A stretch of 64,000 nucleotides of DNA from Lysinibacillus cavernae (GTDB taxonomy: Bacteria; Bacillota; Bacilli; Bacillales_A; Planococcaceae). The stretch is from NCBI RefSeq assembly GCF_009724685.1, contig NZ_WMEF01000007.1, positions 1 through 64,000 on the forward strand, written 5' to 3'. The notes beneath the pieces are model-generated. The model was not told the DNA's origin and ran no database searches. It was given only the letters and a program-made list of their open reading frames with translations. Shown one piece after another: positions 24,858-33,712 of the stretch (the stretch's first letter is position 1; the number at the start of each line of letters is the position of its first letter). The translations under genes and the position numbers were made by a program.

Positions 24858-26459
24858 TTATTTTGAAATGGATACATTCGTGCCGTTCGGATGAACAATT
24901 TGAACAGAGTTATCAGCAGAAACCTCAAAGCCCTGTACTTTCTTGTTCACACCAGCAACTGTTTGTGTTGCTTCTAATTCAATACGTGGAACGTCTGCTA
25001 AAATCAGTTTTAACGCTTCTTGGTATAATTTTGCACGTTCTTCTTGTACCACAGTTTCTGATACTGCACGCTCTAATAATTTATCAACTTCTGGGTTGCT
25101 ATAGCCTTTACCATTACCTAAAGCACCGATTTGATTTGTGTGGAATAATTGGTATAGGAAGAAATATGGATCTGGATACCAAGTCCAACCACCTATATTC
25201 ATTGGCGCATTTCCTTTTGCTACTGTATCACTGTAAGTACCCCACTCAAGCACTTTAATTTCAACATCAATATTTAAGTTTTTCTTAAGCTGACTTTGGA
25301 AAATTGTTGCATAAGGAACACGTGCTTCTGACACAAAAATTTCTGTTTTGAAGCCATCAGAATAGCCAGCCTCTGCCAGTAATTTTTTTGCTTCTTCAGG
25401 ATTATATTTTGGTACTAAATCAACTAACGATTTATCATATCCCCATGATCCTGGTGGTAATGGTAAATAAGAAACATCACCGCCACCCCATTGGTTAACA
25501 CCAGAAATGATTTCTTCAACATTTGTTGCCATATAAATGGCTTCACGAACACGTTTGTCAGCAGTAGGACCTACCTTGTTGTTAAGATCAAGATAAACAA
25601 TTGATAGTCCTGGATTCGTCAAAAGCTCTAGGTTGCTATCTTGGTTGACGATTTCTCGATTTTGACCTTTTACATCCATTGCGATATCAATATCACCAGA
25701 ACGTAAAGCATTTGTCATCATATTTTGATCAGAGATAAACTTCATTGTTAAATTGTCAATATTAGGTTTTTCACCCCAATAATTTTCATGATGAACTAAG
25801 TTTACTTCTTGGTCTTTTTTCCACTCTGTTAATTGGAATGGTCCTGTCCCAATAAAGTGTTCAGAAAATTTATCGCCCCAACCCTCAATCTCTTCTTTTG
25901 GAATAATGATATTACCAGCATCTGTTAGCATAGCTAGTAGGGCAGCATTTGGTGTAGCTAAATGAATTTCCACTTCATAATCTGACAGTACTTTAACCTC
26001 TGTGACGCCACTTAAACGATTCATAGCTGATTCTTTAGCAGAACGTTCTAATGAATATTTCACATCCTCTGCTGTCATTTCACGTCCATCTTGGTATTTC
26101 CCTTTTTGGAATTTCACACCTTCACGTAATTTGAATGTATAGACTAACATATCATCTGAAACTTTCCATTCCGTTGCTAAAGAAGGAATGATATCAGAAA
26201 GGTCTTTGTTATAAACAACTAAAGTATCGCCCATTTGACGCATTACTTGTGATTCATATACCCCTGTATATTTGATAGGGTCAAATGTTTTGGAATTAGC
26301 TGAAAGACCAATATTTAATGTCCCACCTGAAGTTACGTCTCCTTCTTTTTCATTTGAAGAATTACTTTTCTCTGTGTTCCCGCCACATGCTGCTAAAACA
26401 CCAATCATTAAAGTTAAAAAAAATAATCGTAAAGAATTTTTTATGTTTATTTTCTTCAT
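24858..26459 (-). CDS. Peptide-type ABC transporter substrate-binding lipoprotein
   Basis: A 533-residue family 5 solute-binding protein (DppA/OppA/NikA type). The signal ends in the lipobox LAAC with Cys about 25. Typical elements are GGTLNIGLSANSKTFDPIKYTGVYE, FKLREGVKFQKGKYQDGREMTAEDVKYSLER, GTGPFQL and RVREAIYMATNVEEI. It is the first gene of the minus arm and faces the permease operon. A 23-bp element shared with the opposite promoter lies 26 bases before the ATG. The substrate is not known; peptides or amide conjugates fit the enzymes encoded around it. Confidence 0.93.
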   Translation of the reverse strand: MKKINIKNSLRLFFLTLMIGVLAACGGNTEKSNSSNEKEGDVTSGGTLNIGLSANSKTFDPIKYTGVYESQVMRQMGDTLVVYNKDLSDIIPSLATEWKVSDDMLVYTFKLREGVKFQKGKYQDGREMTAEDVKYSLERSAKESAMNRLSGVTEVKVLSDYEVEIHLATPNAALLAMLTDAGNIIIPKEEIEGWGDKFSEHFIGTGPFQLTEWKKDQEVNLVHHENYWGEKPNIDNLTMKFISDQNMMTNALRSGDIDIAMDVKGQNREIVNQDSNLELLTNPGLSIVYLDLNNKVGPTADKRVREAIYMATNVEEIISGVNQWGGGDVSYLPLPPGSWGYDKSLVDLVPKYNPEEAKKLLAEAGYSDGFKTEIFVSEARVPYATIFQSQLKKNLNIDVEIKVLEWGTYSDTVAKGNAPMNIGGWTWYPDPYFFLYQLFHTNQIGALGNGKGYSNPEVDKLLERAVSETVVQEERAKLYQEALKLILADVPRIELEATQTVAGVNKKVQGFEVSADNSVQIVHPNGTNVSISK

Positions 26460-26484
26460 CCTTGCTAGCCTCCTTCATATTTGT

Positions 26485-26507
26485 TTCACAATATGAACCG
26501 TTGATTC
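26485..26507. promoter_or_regulatory. Candidate IclR operator, copy 1
   Basis: TTCACAATATGAACC then GTTGATTC. It contains a TTCA-N5-TGAA palindrome, the shape expected for IclR-family sites. The same element recurs at 26628-26650. It lies between the minus-arm binding protein gene and its promoter. Confidence 0.6.
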
Positions 26508-26627
26508 AAAAATTGGTAGGTTCGAAATAAAAGTAGCACATTTGTAAAGAGTAAGTAAATACAAAATTATAAAAATTCAGAAAAAATATATTTACAAATA
26601 ATTATCGCTAGGTGTAGTATTTAGTTA

Positions 26628-26650
26628 TTCACAATATGAACCACTGATTC
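26628..26650. promoter_or_regulatory. Candidate IclR operator, copy 2
   Basis: TTCACAATATGAACC then ACTGATTC, differing from copy 1 in two bases and in the same orientation 143 bases away. It lies 27 bases before the permease gene start. The IclR gene of this locus is the natural candidate to bind it. Confidence 0.6.
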
Positions 26651-26677
26651 TAATAATGAAAAGGAGGTCTTAATTAG

Positions 26678-27640
26678 ATGGGCTCATTTATTTTAAAAAG
26701 GTTAGTAAACCTAATCCCAACACTGCTAATAGTTGGAATTATCGTCTTTATTATTACGCGGATGATTCCAGGTGACCCAGCTTCAGTAATGCTTGGACCA
26801 CAAGCAAGTGTGGAAGATGTAGCGAATTTAAGAGAAGAGTTAGGATTAAATAAGTCAATGCCTTCGCAATTTATTTCATATGTAGGAGACTTGGCTCAAT
26901 TAAATTTAGGATATTCCTATTCTTATAGTGAGTCTGTCATCGGGCTTATTATTGAAAGATTTCCTAATACAGTCGTACTAGCGTTGGCAGCATTGTTAAT
27001 AGCTGTTGTGATAGGAATCCCTGCAGGAATAGTAGCAGCTAGAAAGCAAAATACAATGATTGATTATGTAGTCATGCTTGTGTCACTAGTTGGTGTATCG
27101 ATGCCAATTTTTTGGTTGGGGATTATGCTTGTTTTATTCTTTAGTGTCAATTTAGGTTGGTTCCCTGCGACTGGGATGGGGAATATCAGTGATGGATTAT
27201 GGACATATTTGAAACATTTAATTTTACCAGCATTTGCTTTAGCAACGATACCAATGGCGACATTTGCGCGCATTACTCGTTCGAGCATGCTAGAGGTTAT
27301 TTCGCAAGATTATATTAAAACAGCTCGTTCAAAAGGTATTAAAGAATATCTAGTTATTGGTAAACATGCATTTAAAAATGCTTTAACACCAATTTTAACG
27401 GTATTAGGTATGCAAATTTCCAATTTATTGGGTGGTGCTGTTTTAACAGAGACTATTTTTAGTTGGCCTGGTATGGGTCGATTGATTGTAGATGCCATTG
27501 ATAAACGTGATTTTGTGGTTGTGCAAGGTACTGTTATTTTCATTGCGTTCATCTTTGTACTTATTAACTTAGTAGTAGATGTGCTTTATAAAGTCGTTAA
27601 TCCTAAGGTCAATCTAGAATCGGATGGAGGGAAAAAATAA
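26678..27640 (+). CDS. Peptide-type ABC transporter permease (DppB-like)
   Basis: A 320-residue membrane permease with an N-terminal anchor, the RMIPGDPA motif (about 28-35) and the BPD_transp_1 domain. The EAA-loop region reads RITRSSMLEVISQDYIKTARSKGIKEYLVIGKHAFKNAL. Six membrane spans are expected. AAGGAGG precedes the ATG. It is the first gene of the plus arm and forms a heterodimer with the next permease. Confidence 0.94.
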   Translation: MGSFILKRLVNLIPTLLIVGIIVFIITRMIPGDPASVMLGPQASVEDVANLREELGLNKSMPSQFISYVGDLAQLNLGYSYSYSESVIGLIIERFPNTVVLALAALLIAVVIGIPAGIVAARKQNTMIDYVVMLVSLVGVSMPIFWLGIMLVLFFSVNLGWFPATGMGNISDGLWTYLKHLILPAFALATIPMATFARITRSSMLEVISQDYIKTARSKGIKEYLVIGKHAFKNALTPILTVLGMQISNLLGGAVLTETIFSWPGMGRLIVDAIDKRDFVVVQGTVIFIAFIFVLINLVVDVLYKVVNPKVNLESDGGKK

Positions 27641-27642
27641 CA

Positions 27643-28509
27643 ATGACTCAAGCAATCGTTAATGAAACAAGAAAAAGAAACACATTGTTGCGTAAGTTGC
27701 TAAAAAATAAATTAGCATCAATTGGGTTGATTATTGTAACGATGATGGGCATTGTAGCTATTTTTGCCCCATTGATTGCTACCCATCCACCAAATGAAAT
27801 GATTGTTGGAAAATCATTTTTACCAATGAATACAGAAGGGCATTTACTCGGAACCGATAACTATGGTCGTGATTTGTTTAGTCGCTTAGTTTACGGTACC
27901 CGAATATCGATGATTGTTGGTATTGCTGCAGTGTTGTTTGGTGCTGTTTTTGGAACATTATTGGGTCTAGTTGCAGGATATTTTGGTGGTCGTATTGATT
28001 CCATTATCATGCGCACAATGGATGGACTTTTCGCATTTCCGTTCATTTTACTAGCTATTACATTAATGACTGTATTAGGGCAAGGACTTGTAAACGTTAT
28101 TGTTGCCATCGGTATTGCTAACATTCCAGGGTTTGCAAGGCTTGTTCGTGGACAGGTTTTAAGTGTAAAAGAGGAAGAATTCATTGAAGTGACACATTCT
28201 TTAGGTGCAACACATAAACGAATTATTTTTAGTCATATATTACCGAACTGTTTAGCTCCTTTAATTGTTTATGGAACAATGAGTACAGCAGGCGCTATTA
28301 TTTCGGAGGCTGCACTGAGCTTTTTAGGATTAGGCGTTCAACCTCCGACTGCTTCATGGGGCAGTATTTTAAAGGATGGTAAAGACTTCTTAGTATTAAA
28401 TCCCCAAATGGCGACATTTTCAGGTATCTGTATATTATTAACAGTTCTTGGTATTAACCTTTTAGGGGATGGATTGCGCGATGCATTAGATCCGAAAATG
28501 AAAGTTTAA
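27643..28509 (+). CDS. Peptide-type ABC transporter permease (DppC-like)
   Basis: A 288-residue permease. It has the DppC-type N-terminal segment LASIGLIIVTMMGIVAIFAPLIA, the conserved HLLGTDNYGRDLFSRLVYGTRIS and the EAA-type loop LVRGQVLSVKEEEFIEVTHSLGATHKRIIFSHILPN. Only two bases separate it from the first permease stop, and its own end is directly followed by the ATPase leader. It forms the second half of the membrane channel. Confidence 0.94.
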   Translation: MTQAIVNETRKRNTLLRKLLKNKLASIGLIIVTMMGIVAIFAPLIATHPPNEMIVGKSFLPMNTEGHLLGTDNYGRDLFSRLVYGTRISMIVGIAAVLFGAVFGTLLGLVAGYFGGRIDSIIMRTMDGLFAFPFILLAITLMTVLGQGLVNVIVAIGIANIPGFARLVRGQVLSVKEEEFIEVTHSLGATHKRIIFSHILPNCLAPLIVYGTMSTAGAIISEAALSFLGLGVQPPTASWGSILKDGKDFLVLNPQMATFSGICILLTVLGINLLGDGLRDALDPKMKV

Positions 28510-28526
28510 TGGAAGGGGGTGGAGTC

Positions 28527-29549
28527 ATGACTGAACGTTTACTAGATGTAGAAAACTTAACAGTAGAATTTAGAAGTAGCGGCTCTACAATGAAAGCTGT
28601 CAATGGAGTAAATTTACAATTAAATAAGAAGGAAACACTAGGTATTGTTGGAGAGTCAGGATCAGGAAAAAGTGTAACAGCTACTGCTCTCATGCGTTTA
28701 ATTCCATCTCCGCCAGGAAAAATAACGAATGGCAAAATCCACTTTAATGGCCGCGATTTAATAGGGATTTCAGAAAAGGAAATGCGTAAAGTGCGAGGAA
28801 ATGAAATGTCAATGATTTTCCAAGACCCTATTACAAGTTTGAATCCTGTTTTAACAGTGGGCAATCAAATAATAGAAGTGATTCAAGCTCATGAAACTAT
28901 ATCGAAGAAAGATGCTGCTGAGAAGGCTGTTGATATGCTGAAAATGGTAGGTATTCCTGAACCAGAAAAACGATTAAAAATGTATCCACATGAATTTTCA
29001 GGTGGAATGCGTCAGCGTGTCATGATTGCTATTGCACTTGCTTGTAATCCAAAGTTACTCATTGCCGATGAGCCAACAACTGCACTAGATGTAACTGTAC
29101 AGGCTCAAATTCTTGATTTGATGAAAAAATTACAGCAAGAACACGATACAGCAATCATTATGATTACGCATGATTTAGGCGTGGTCTGGGAGCTTTGTGA
29201 CAAAGTAAATGTCATGTATGCAGGTCGTACAGTGGAGTCGACTACAACAAGACAGCTCTATGAAAACCCCTTACATCCATATACTTGGGGATTACTAGAG
29301 TCTCAAATTACGATGGGTACACAAGAGCAACATAGATTGCCAGCCATTCCAGGCAGCCCACCAGACTTAACAATGCCACATAGCGGCTGTCATTTCTCAG
29401 CACGCTGCCCTTTAGCAACTGATGTTTGCCGTAGTACAGTACCAGACTTAGTGGAAGTACAGGACAACCATTTTGTAGCTTGCCATTTGCAATCAAAAGA
29501 TCAAATTGTCGCAAGGAAGGAGGGGATTTTTAATGCAACAGCACAATGA
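28527..29549 (+). CDS. Peptide-type ABC transporter ATPase (DppD-like)
   Basis: A 340-residue ATPase with Walker A GESGSGKSV, signature FSGGMRQRVMIA, Walker [15 protein letters not shown] and the C-terminal oligopeptide cluster GCHFSARCPLATDVCR, whose cysteines are typical of DppD/OppD proteins. I place the start at ATG 28527 because GGTGGAG lies just before it. The frame extends to 28509 without a separate ribosome binding site. It overlaps the second ATPase gene by 17 bases. Confidence 0.93.
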   Translation: MTERLLDVENLTVEFRSSGSTMKAVNGVNLQLNKKETLGIVGESGSGKSVTATALMRLIPSPPGKITNGKIHFNGRDLIGISEKEMRKVRGNEMSMIFQDPITSLNPVLTVGNQIIEVIQAHETISKKDAAEKAVDMLKMVGIPEPEKRLKMYPHEFSGGMRQRVMIAIALACNPKLLIADEPTTALDVTVQAQILDLMKKLQQEHDTAIIMITHDLGVVWELCDKVNVMYAGRTVESTTTRQLYENPLHPYTWGLLESQITMGTQEQHRLPAIPGSPPDLTMPHSGCHFSARCPLATDVCRSTVPDLVEVQDNHFVACHLQSKDQIVARKEGIFNATAQ

Positions 29550-30540
29550 GCTTGTTTTAAAGGTAAGTAATTTAAAAAAGCATTTTCCCATAAAAAGTTC
29601 CATTCCTTTTAAAAAATCAACACAATTTGTGAAAGCTGTAGATGGTGTAAGTTTTGAGTTATATAAAGGAGAAACACTTGGTATCGTAGGTGAATCAGGT
29701 TGTGGTAAATCGACAGTTGCACGTTTAATTAACCAGTTAATCGCACCAACGGGAGGAATCGTTGAGTTTAAGGGGACAGATTTAGCGAGTTTGAATACGA
29801 AGGATATCCGATCAGCTCGAAAATCGATACAAATGGTTTTCCAAAATCCCTATGCATCACTCGATCCTCGTAAAACGATTGAATACCTAATTGCTGAGCC
29901 ATTGGTGATACATGGTATTGGTGATGAAGCATCACGCAAAAAGCGTGTTATTGAATTACTTGAAACAGTAGGCTTAAGTGCTTACCACGCAAAGCGTCAT
30001 CCACATGAATTTTCTGGTGGACAAAGACAACGGATTAATATTGCTCGTGCACTTGCACTCAATCCAGATATTGTCGTATGTGATGAACCTGTTTCAGCAT
30101 TAGATGTATCTGTACAAGCACAAGTTATCAATCTATTAAAGGACTTACAGAAGGAATTTGGCTTAACTTATATTTTTATCTCACATGATTTAAATGTTGT
30201 GAACTATATGTGTGATCGAATTGCCGTCATGTATCTAGGTAAAATTGTGGAAATCGGCACATACAAGGAGATTTATGAAAATCCTCAACACCCATATACT
30301 CAAGCCTTGTTATCGGCCATTCCTAAGGAAAATCCTTTTGATACAAAGGACCGCATTATTTTATCCGGTGATGTTCCGAGCCCTGTAAATCCACCGAGTG
30401 GCTGTGCATTCCACAAGCGTTGTCGTTTTGCTACAGAAAAATGTGCGGATGTCCAACCGATGCTCGATACAGTGACAGCTACACATCAAGTTTCCTGTCA
30501 CTTATTTAAGTCAATACAGCAAGAAGTATCGACGACTTAA
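29533..30540 (+). CDS. Peptide-type ABC transporter ATPase (DppF-like)
   Basis: A 335-residue ATPase pairing with the DppD-like one. Motifs are Walker [10 protein letters not shown], signature [19 protein letters not shown] and Walker B VVCDEPVSALDVS, with the C-terminal Cys-rich element GCAFHKRCRFATEKC. The start at ATG 29533 follows GAAGGAGGGG. The open frame runs upstream to 29506 inside the preceding gene but without a better ribosome binding site. Its stop is 51 bases before the DUF1177 gene. Confidence 0.93.
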   Translation: MQQHNELVLKVSNLKKHFPIKSSIPFKKSTQFVKAVDGVSFELYKGETLGIVGESGCGKSTVARLINQLIAPTGGIVEFKGTDLASLNTKDIRSARKSIQMVFQNPYASLDPRKTIEYLIAEPLVIHGIGDEASRKKRVIELLETVGLSAYHAKRHPHEFSGGQRQRINIARALALNPDIVVCDEPVSALDVSVQAQVINLLKDLQKEFGLTYIFISHDLNVVNYMCDRIAVMYLGKIVEIGTYKEIYENPQHPYTQALLSAIPKENPFDTKDRIILSGDVPSPVNPPSGCAFHKRCRFATEKCADVQPMLDTVTATHQVSCHLFKSIQQEVSTT

Positions 30541-30591
30541 CCAAAAGTAAATTGAACAAATTATTGAAGCGCGAAAAGGAGCGGACTGATT

Positions 30592-31545
30592 ATGTCACTG
30601 AAGCATGTTATTGAACTATATGAGGTAATGGATAGTATCTATGTAAACGGAGAAGTGATCAAAGAATATTTACACAATATTGATCCAACAGCAGATGTAG
30701 AGGTAAAAACTATTAAAGGTGAAAGCGGATCAACCGATTTTGTTCGCGTACTAGTTAAAGGAAAGAACGGGAAATCATCAGGTGGTAATGCACCTACATT
30801 AGGGATTATTGGCCGCTTAGGAGGTATTGGTGCACGCCCTGAAATGACAGGGTTTGTATCGGATGGTGATGGAGCACTAGCATGTGTGGCAGGTGCAGCT
30901 AAAGCCATTGATATGGCATTAAAGGGTGATCAGGTAGAGGGGGATGTTATTTTCTCAACGCATATTTGTCCAACTGCACCGACTTTACCACATGAGCCAG
31001 TGCCATTTATGAATTCTCCAGTGGACATTAGTGTAATGAATGAAAATGAAGTAGAGGAAGCAATGGATGCGATTTTATCGATTGATACAACGAAGGGCAA
31101 TCAAGTATGTAACCATAAAGGATTTGCGATTACACCGACAGTTAAAGAAGGTTACATATTAAAAATTAGTGATGATTTATTGCAAGTTTATACACAATCA
31201 GCAGGAATTTCGCCAGTGGTCTTGCCGATTACAATGCAAGACATTACACCATATGGTAATGGTTTATTCCATATCAATAGTATTTTACAACCATCTGTGG
31301 CAACATCAAGCCCTGTTGTAGGTGTGGCAATCACAACAGAATCTGTCGTAGCAGGCTGTGCAACAGGTGCTACACATGTAACAGATGTAGATAATGTTGT
31401 TCGTTTTGTTTTGGAAGTTGCTAAAACGTATGGTACTAAAAAATGCTCTTTCTTTGATGAGAAGCAATTTACACATATGAAAACATTATATGGTAGCATG
31501 AGTCACTTACAAACTAAAGGAAATGAGGTACACGCACATGAATGA
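30592..31545 (+). CDS. DUF1177 family protein
   Basis: A 317-residue protein of the DUF1177 family, which has no established activity. Features include an N-terminal helix (HVIELYEVMDSIYVNG), a glycine-rich stretch GIIGRLGGIGARPEMTGFVSDGDGALA (about 72-98), FSTHICPTAPTLPHEPVPFM with Cys and His residues that could bind metal, and VVAGCATGATHVTDVDN near residue 270. No signal peptide is present. It follows the ATPase closely and overlaps the peptidase gene by eight bases, so it is probably an enzyme of the same catabolic route. Confidence 0.9.
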   Translation: MSLKHVIELYEVMDSIYVNGEVIKEYLHNIDPTADVEVKTIKGESGSTDFVRVLVKGKNGKSSGGNAPTLGIIGRLGGIGARPEMTGFVSDGDGALACVAGAAKAIDMALKGDQVEGDVIFSTHICPTAPTLPHEPVPFMNSPVDISVMNENEVEEAMDAILSIDTTKGNQVCNHKGFAITPTVKEGYILKISDDLLQVYTQSAGISPVVLPITMQDITPYGNGLFHINSILQPSVATSSPVVGVAITTESVVAGCATGATHVTDVDNVVRFVLEVAKTYGTKKCSFFDEKQFTHMKTLYGSMSHLQTKGNEVHAHE

Positions 31546-32806
31546 TTTACATGCACTCAAACTACAATTAATAAATGAAGTTGAAAATCATCAAGAAGAA
31601 TTGATTGCATTTTGTTCGAAACTCATTCAAATTCCTAGTGTGAATCCTCCTGGAGATACAACTGAAATTACGGCATTTATTGAAAATTATTTAAATGATG
31701 TGGGAATTACTTATCAAAAATATGAAGCCGCGGATAAAATGTTTAACTTAGTAGCTTCTATTGGGAATGGTGAAGGAAAAGAGCTTGTTTATTGTGGTCA
31801 TACAGATGTTGTACCCGTTGGTGATTTATCTAAGTGGGATTTCGATCCATTCTCAGGTGAAGTGAAGGATGGCTGGATGCTTGGTCGTGGTGCAAGTGAT
31901 ATGAAAGCTGGTTTAGCGGGTGTTATTTTTGCCACAAAGATGTTAAAGAAATTAAATATTGAATTACCAGGGAAATTAACATTAGCGATTGTGCCAGATG
32001 AAGAAACGGGCGGCGAATTTGGTGTTCCTTGGCTATTAGAGCGAGGCTTGGTTAAGGGAGATGGTTGCTTGATTGCAGAGCCTTCCTCACCATTAAATCC
32101 AACAATTGGACAAAAGGGCTCCTATTGGTTTGAGTTAGAAGTACGTGGGGAACCCGGGCATGGCAGCTTATCGCCATTGGCTGGACGAAACGCCATTGTC
32201 GATGCCATCAGAGCTATTCAGGAGATACGTACACTATGGGACATGGAAATTACCATCCCAGAAGAAGTACAACCACTTATCCAGGTATCAAAAAAATACA
32301 TGCGTGAAGTCGAGAAAGATCGCTTGAAATTTCAAGAAGTTTTAGAGAAAATTACTGTAAATATTGGTACAATTGAGGGAGGTACGAAGTCCAACGTTAT
32401 CCCCGATTATTGTAAGGTACAGATCGATTGTCGCTTACCGTTTGGTATTACACAAGAAGAAGTAACAGAAATCTTGAAGAATAAATTAGATGGTTTAAAG
32501 ATTGATTATTCGATCAAACGTTTTGGCTTCAAAAGTGTAGCGAATTATACGCCTGCTGAAAATCTAGTTTGCAAATCGATTGTGGAAAATATTTCATTTG
32601 TAACTGGGCAAGAGGCATATGGTGTCATGCAATGGGCAAGCAGTGATGCTCGTCATTTCAGACAGTATGATATTCCAGTTTTACAATACGGCCCAGCTTA
32701 TTTACCAAGCATTCATGGTTATAACGAAAAAGTGCGTGTTGAGGATATCGTGCGCTGTGCAAAAGTATATATTACTGCTGCCGTTGATTTCCTATATCAA
32801 AAGTAA
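31538..32806 (+). CDS. M20-family metallopeptidase
   Basis: A 422-residue zinc peptidase or deacylase of the ArgE/DapE/CPG2 type. Metal-binding motifs: YCGHTDVVPVGD (His and Asp about 88-90), GRGASDMKAG (Asp about 121), PDEETGGEFG (catalytic Glu and ligand Glu, about 153-156), IAEPSS and the C-terminal SIHGYNEKVRVED (His). I choose ATG 31538 over the upstream in-frame TTG/ATG because GAGGT lies eight bases before it. The gene overlaps the DUF1177 stop. The acyl-amino acid or peptide substrate is unknown. Confidence 0.92.
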   Translation: MNDLHALKLQLINEVENHQEELIAFCSKLIQIPSVNPPGDTTEITAFIENYLNDVGITYQKYEAADKMFNLVASIGNGEGKELVYCGHTDVVPVGDLSKWDFDPFSGEVKDGWMLGRGASDMKAGLAGVIFATKMLKKLNIELPGKLTLAIVPDEETGGEFGVPWLLERGLVKGDGCLIAEPSSPLNPTIGQKGSYWFELEVRGEPGHGSLSPLAGRNAIVDAIRAIQEIRTLWDMEITIPEEVQPLIQVSKKYMREVEKDRLKFQEVLEKITVNIGTIEGGTKSNVIPDYCKVQIDCRLPFGITQEEVTEILKNKLDGLKIDYSIKRFGFKSVANYTPAENLVCKSIVENISFVTGQEAYGVMQWASSDARHFRQYDIPVLQYGPAYLPSIHGYNEKVRVEDIVRCAKVYITAAVDFLYQK

Positions 32807-32833
32807 GAGATTAGCTACTCTCTTACTTTTGAT
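32796..32833 (+). terminator. Hairpin at the end of the M20 peptidase gene
   Basis: A 15-bp perfect inverted repeat, ATCAAAAGTAAGAGA with TCTCTTACTTTTGAT. It includes the stop codon, but no T-run follows on the plus strand, so termination is probably partial. Confidence 0.5.
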
Positions 32834-32939
32834 AAAGTGATATCAGGTGCTTACGGCTGCTAAATCTGTCGATTATTCCCCCTTAAGCGAGAGAATTGCA
32901 GCCGTTTGTACAGATAAATAGATCAAAAGGATGAGAGAT

Positions 32940-33701
32940 ATGCTAAAGACGTTAAATTTATCAATTGCAGTTTTGAAAATGTTTACAAAAGAAAAGCCCA
33001 CATGGGGTGGACGCGAGTTAGCGATGGCGATGGACATGAATCATACAAATTTATATCGCATTCTTGAAACATTTGAAAATAACGGGTTTATCACAAAAGA
33101 TCCTGTAACGAAAAAGTATTCACTGGGCATTGCGTTATGGGAAATTGGTATGAATATGTATGATTCATTAAATATAGATCAGCTATGTATGCCGATTCTT
33201 GACAAACTAAAGGATGTAACGGGTGAGACAGCTATTTTTACAGTCTTAAATGGTCTGGAAGCGTTAACATTGCTAAAAGCAGAACCTGTAAATAAGGTGA
33301 AATTTACAGTTTCAAGGGGAAGCAGATCGCCACTTTATGTAGGTGCATCCTATCGTTCTATGCTTGCTTTCCTGAGTGAAGAGCAAATTTCAAAGGTTAT
33401 TGACGAGCCTTTAACAGCCTATACGAGTAATACGATGACAGATGCCAATGAAATACGTACAGAGCTTGAAAAAATTCGTGAGTGTGGGTATGCACTCAGT
33501 AACAGTGAGTATTCTGTCGATGTATTGGCTCTTGCTATGCCTATATTTAATAGTGAAGAACAAGTCGTAGCCTCCATTACGGTTTCTGGACCTATTTATC
33601 GATTTACCGAACAACGTGTTCCTGAAGTTTTGGGGTCATTAACTGAGGCAAGAAATGAGATAGAAGGAATTATCCGTAGATATCATTTGAATTTCAATTA
33701 A
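32940..33701 (+). CDS. IclR-family transcriptional regulator
   Basis: A 253-residue regulator with an N-terminal winged helix (TWGGRELAMAMDMNHTNLYRILETFENNGFI) and a C-terminal IclR effector domain (FTVSRGSRSPLYVGASYRSMLAFLSEEQI, and SNSEYSVDVLALAMPIFNSEEQVVASITVSGP). The start at ATG 32940 lies nine bases after AAAAGG; the ATG at 32931 abuts it. It is the only regulator in the locus and probably controls both divergent arms through the repeated TTCA-N5-TGAA element. An 8-bp inverted repeat ACGGCTGC/GCAGCCGT lies upstream (32853-32905). Confidence 0.9.
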   Translation: MLKTLNLSIAVLKMFTKEKPTWGGRELAMAMDMNHTNLYRILETFENNGFITKDPVTKKYSLGIALWEIGMNMYDSLNIDQLCMPILDKLKDVTGETAIFTVLNGLEALTLLKAEPVNKVKFTVSRGSRSPLYVGASYRSMLAFLSEEQISKVIDEPLTAYTSNTMTDANEIRTELEKIRECGYALSNSEYSVDVLALAMPIFNSEEQVVASITVSGPIYRFTEQRVPEVLGSLTEARNEIEGIIRRYHLNFN

Positions 33702-33712
33702 GGAGTCCTATT

